DNA of 64,000 nt, taken from the NCBI GenBank assembly GCA_020086605.1, contig JACBWW010000003.1, forward strand, positions 4,138,489-4,202,488. The letters are read 5' to 3'. A model generated the notes under the pieces. That model made no database searches. It saw only the letters and a list, made by a program, of their open reading frames with translations, and was not told where the DNA came from. This stretch comes from Lanius collurio (taxonomy: Eukaryota; Chordata; Aves; Passeriformes; Laniidae). Every line of letters begins with the position of its first letter. Position 1 is the stretch's first letter. The position numbers and the translations under genes are program-made. Shown here piece after piece: positions 62,237 through 64,000 of this stretch.

Positions 62237-64000
62237 AAAATGTAATGAAGATCATGTCAGTTGAAAATATTTCAGAAAAATATGCAGTCCAAATTTTCAA
62301 TTTCTTTATCACTCTTCATCAACCCACATGTATTCCTCAAGTCCTTCAGAGAGACTTGCTTGCAAGGACTAAGTCCTGGCTAATCCTCTGAGCAAAACAC
62401 CACCCATTACTCTGCTCCAAATTGGGTCACTCAAGTTCTTTTTACCATGACCATAAGAGGGTTAGAGCTATTGTCCATATTTTCTCCCTCAAAGTACTGA
62501 GTACAATGTGGGGGTTTTAATTTTTCATCAAAAGATGTCTCTGAGAAGTTTACGTATATGATAAATTTTATGCATTATAATATTAGTGTGAACATCTGTC
62601 AGCTTGTGGACAAGCTTGTGGAAAAGCTGACCTTTCAGGTTTCTGTTCCTTTTAACATTTTATTATAAGTATACTAACAAGAAAAACAGTAAATAATAAA
62701 AATTAATAAAGATTAGAGCTGTTCAAGTTACTGATAGTAAACTTGAGAGGCTGTAGAAAGAAAAATAATTGTCAGAGTTTAAAAACTAAGACACAGCACA
62801 CTTAACTCACAGATAAAAAATATTTTCTATAGAAGAAACAACAGGATAAAGGGTTGCCCACAAGAACTTTATAAACAAAAGGTCTTGCAATGAAGTCTCA
62901 CTTGAAATCTCATCCTGTCTTTTGGAATGAGTGCTCTCACTGCAGAAAAATTTCACTCCCATTTTTCTCATATGAACTTGTTTCTGTGAAAACCTGTACG
63001 ACTGTAGACAGGAAACTGAAGCAAGCAAGCCCCACAGACTTCTCTTACTTGGACATCCTTCTGCCCGTCAGAATTAGTACCTCTCCACCTGAGAGGACTG
63101 TCCTGCAGAGCCTGTTGATTAGGCTGTCCTGGAAAGAGCACAAAATTTCCTGTATGTCCGAAATACTAAAATCAGACACATAGTGAACACTTTAACCATC
63201 ACCTGAAAGGATTCTCAGTTTTTTTTTTTTCCTTCCTAAACTCCATGAGTCTCCAAGAAATTTCTCATATTCTCTCCTTTTTAGCTGAACTTTGTGTCAG
63301 AACATAAGGTCTTGACCACACACAGTTCAACTACCAAATTATCTAAATGGAATAGAAAGCAGCCTAATGAAAACTGTGATCTATGTTCACTCTTATTTCA
63401 GACTGAAGAGGAGAATCCACCAATTAGCTAAATTAATTTTGATGGATTCTCTGCCAGAATTTCACCCATCCTGAAAACAACCTTGAAAATGTGAATTAGC
63501 ATAATTTGATCAAATCTTGTTTTACATTATTTGTAGGCTAACTAAAATAACGGTTAAATGCTGTGTCCACTGCTGTGTCCAAAGTTTTACCTGAAAGCTC
63601 TGGCAAAAGCATCTCAATGCCTCATTCACCTATTCTAAAATTTACTGTAAAGATTTAACTCAAGTAGGAGAAATGACTGAATTTAGGTCAGATTTAGCTC
63701 TCATCCTAACCAAGGCAAAAAACACAACTGTTTCACTCCTGATCATTTTGACCACAATTCTAAACCACTTCTATTCTTTTTCTGGAAGGCAAGCTATCCA
63801 AAAGAAAACAAGAAAACAGTATTATGGATAACCTCTGAAACTAAATGGAACTATGGTGCAACATGCTACACACAGCATGTTCAGTACATCTCTGGCTACT
63901 TATTTATCATTAGGTATATTTTTCTAAGAACAGGAGGAAGTTACAAGTTGTTTTTAGATGTTTTTTTTTTTCTGTACAGAGAAGTGCACCATGAATTCTG
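62237..64000. other. Unassigned AT-rich non-coding DNA
   Basis: No gene or named repeat. T12 runs lie near 63220 and 63961. The 97-codon frame at 62890-63183 has no recognisable motif. Confidence 0.45.

Noticed and set aside
1..64000. CRISPR arrays, operons, prophage or other prokaryotic systems
   Set aside because: The sequence is vertebrate by repeat content. The only regular tandem array is the 48-bp minisatellite, which has no spacer structure.

Overview
The window looks like non-coding DNA from a bird genome, most likely a songbird or close relative. It is AT-rich and has no operon structure or dense coding. It carries several CR1 LINE 3' ends finishing in the avian ATTCTATGATTCTRTGA-type tail, much older CR1/L3-type relics shared across amniotes, and two retroviral long terminal repeats (LTRs) of avian type. 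The clade call is inference from repeat content. I found no exon, complete gene, tRNA, rRNA, snRNA or CRISPR array that I could defend. The open frames are short and show no recognisable domain, and the longest lie in a minisatellite. The window is best read as intergenic DNA or a large intron.

Layout. 0-0.9 kb holds two oppositely oriented CR1 pieces. 0.9-17.5 kb is mostly unassigned AT-rich DNA with microsatellites. 17.5-18.5 kb is a degraded minus-strand solo LTR. 20.12-21.70 kb is a second, unrelated minus-strand solo LTR with a 5-bp target duplication (CATCT), CCAAT and TATA-like boxes, a GC-rich leader and a 48-bp minisatellite. 22.7-23.6 kb and 25.9-26.1 kb are ancient plus-strand CR1 relics. 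33.4-35.4 kb is a CpG-retaining, homeodomain-site-rich stretch that I flag as a candidate conserved regulatory cluster. Other CR1 copies lie at 36.0, 42.6-42.95 (ancient, minus), 44.0, 48.7, 50.6 and 61.8-62.2 kb. Weaker regulatory candidates are at 28.6, 47.4 and 55.2 kb. A (GGCAG)n tract sits at 54.2 kb and a roughly 240-bp purine tract at 61.5 kb.

How the parts relate. No genes act together here. The one module with internal logic is the 20.1-21.7 kb LTR: a compact minus-strand promoter, then a GC-rich predicted leader with G-quadruplex potential and an expanded tandem repeat, then an AATAAA signal about 1.35 kb downstream. I saw no convincing undescribed system. That LTR and the 33.4-35.4 kb stretch most deserve follow-up.
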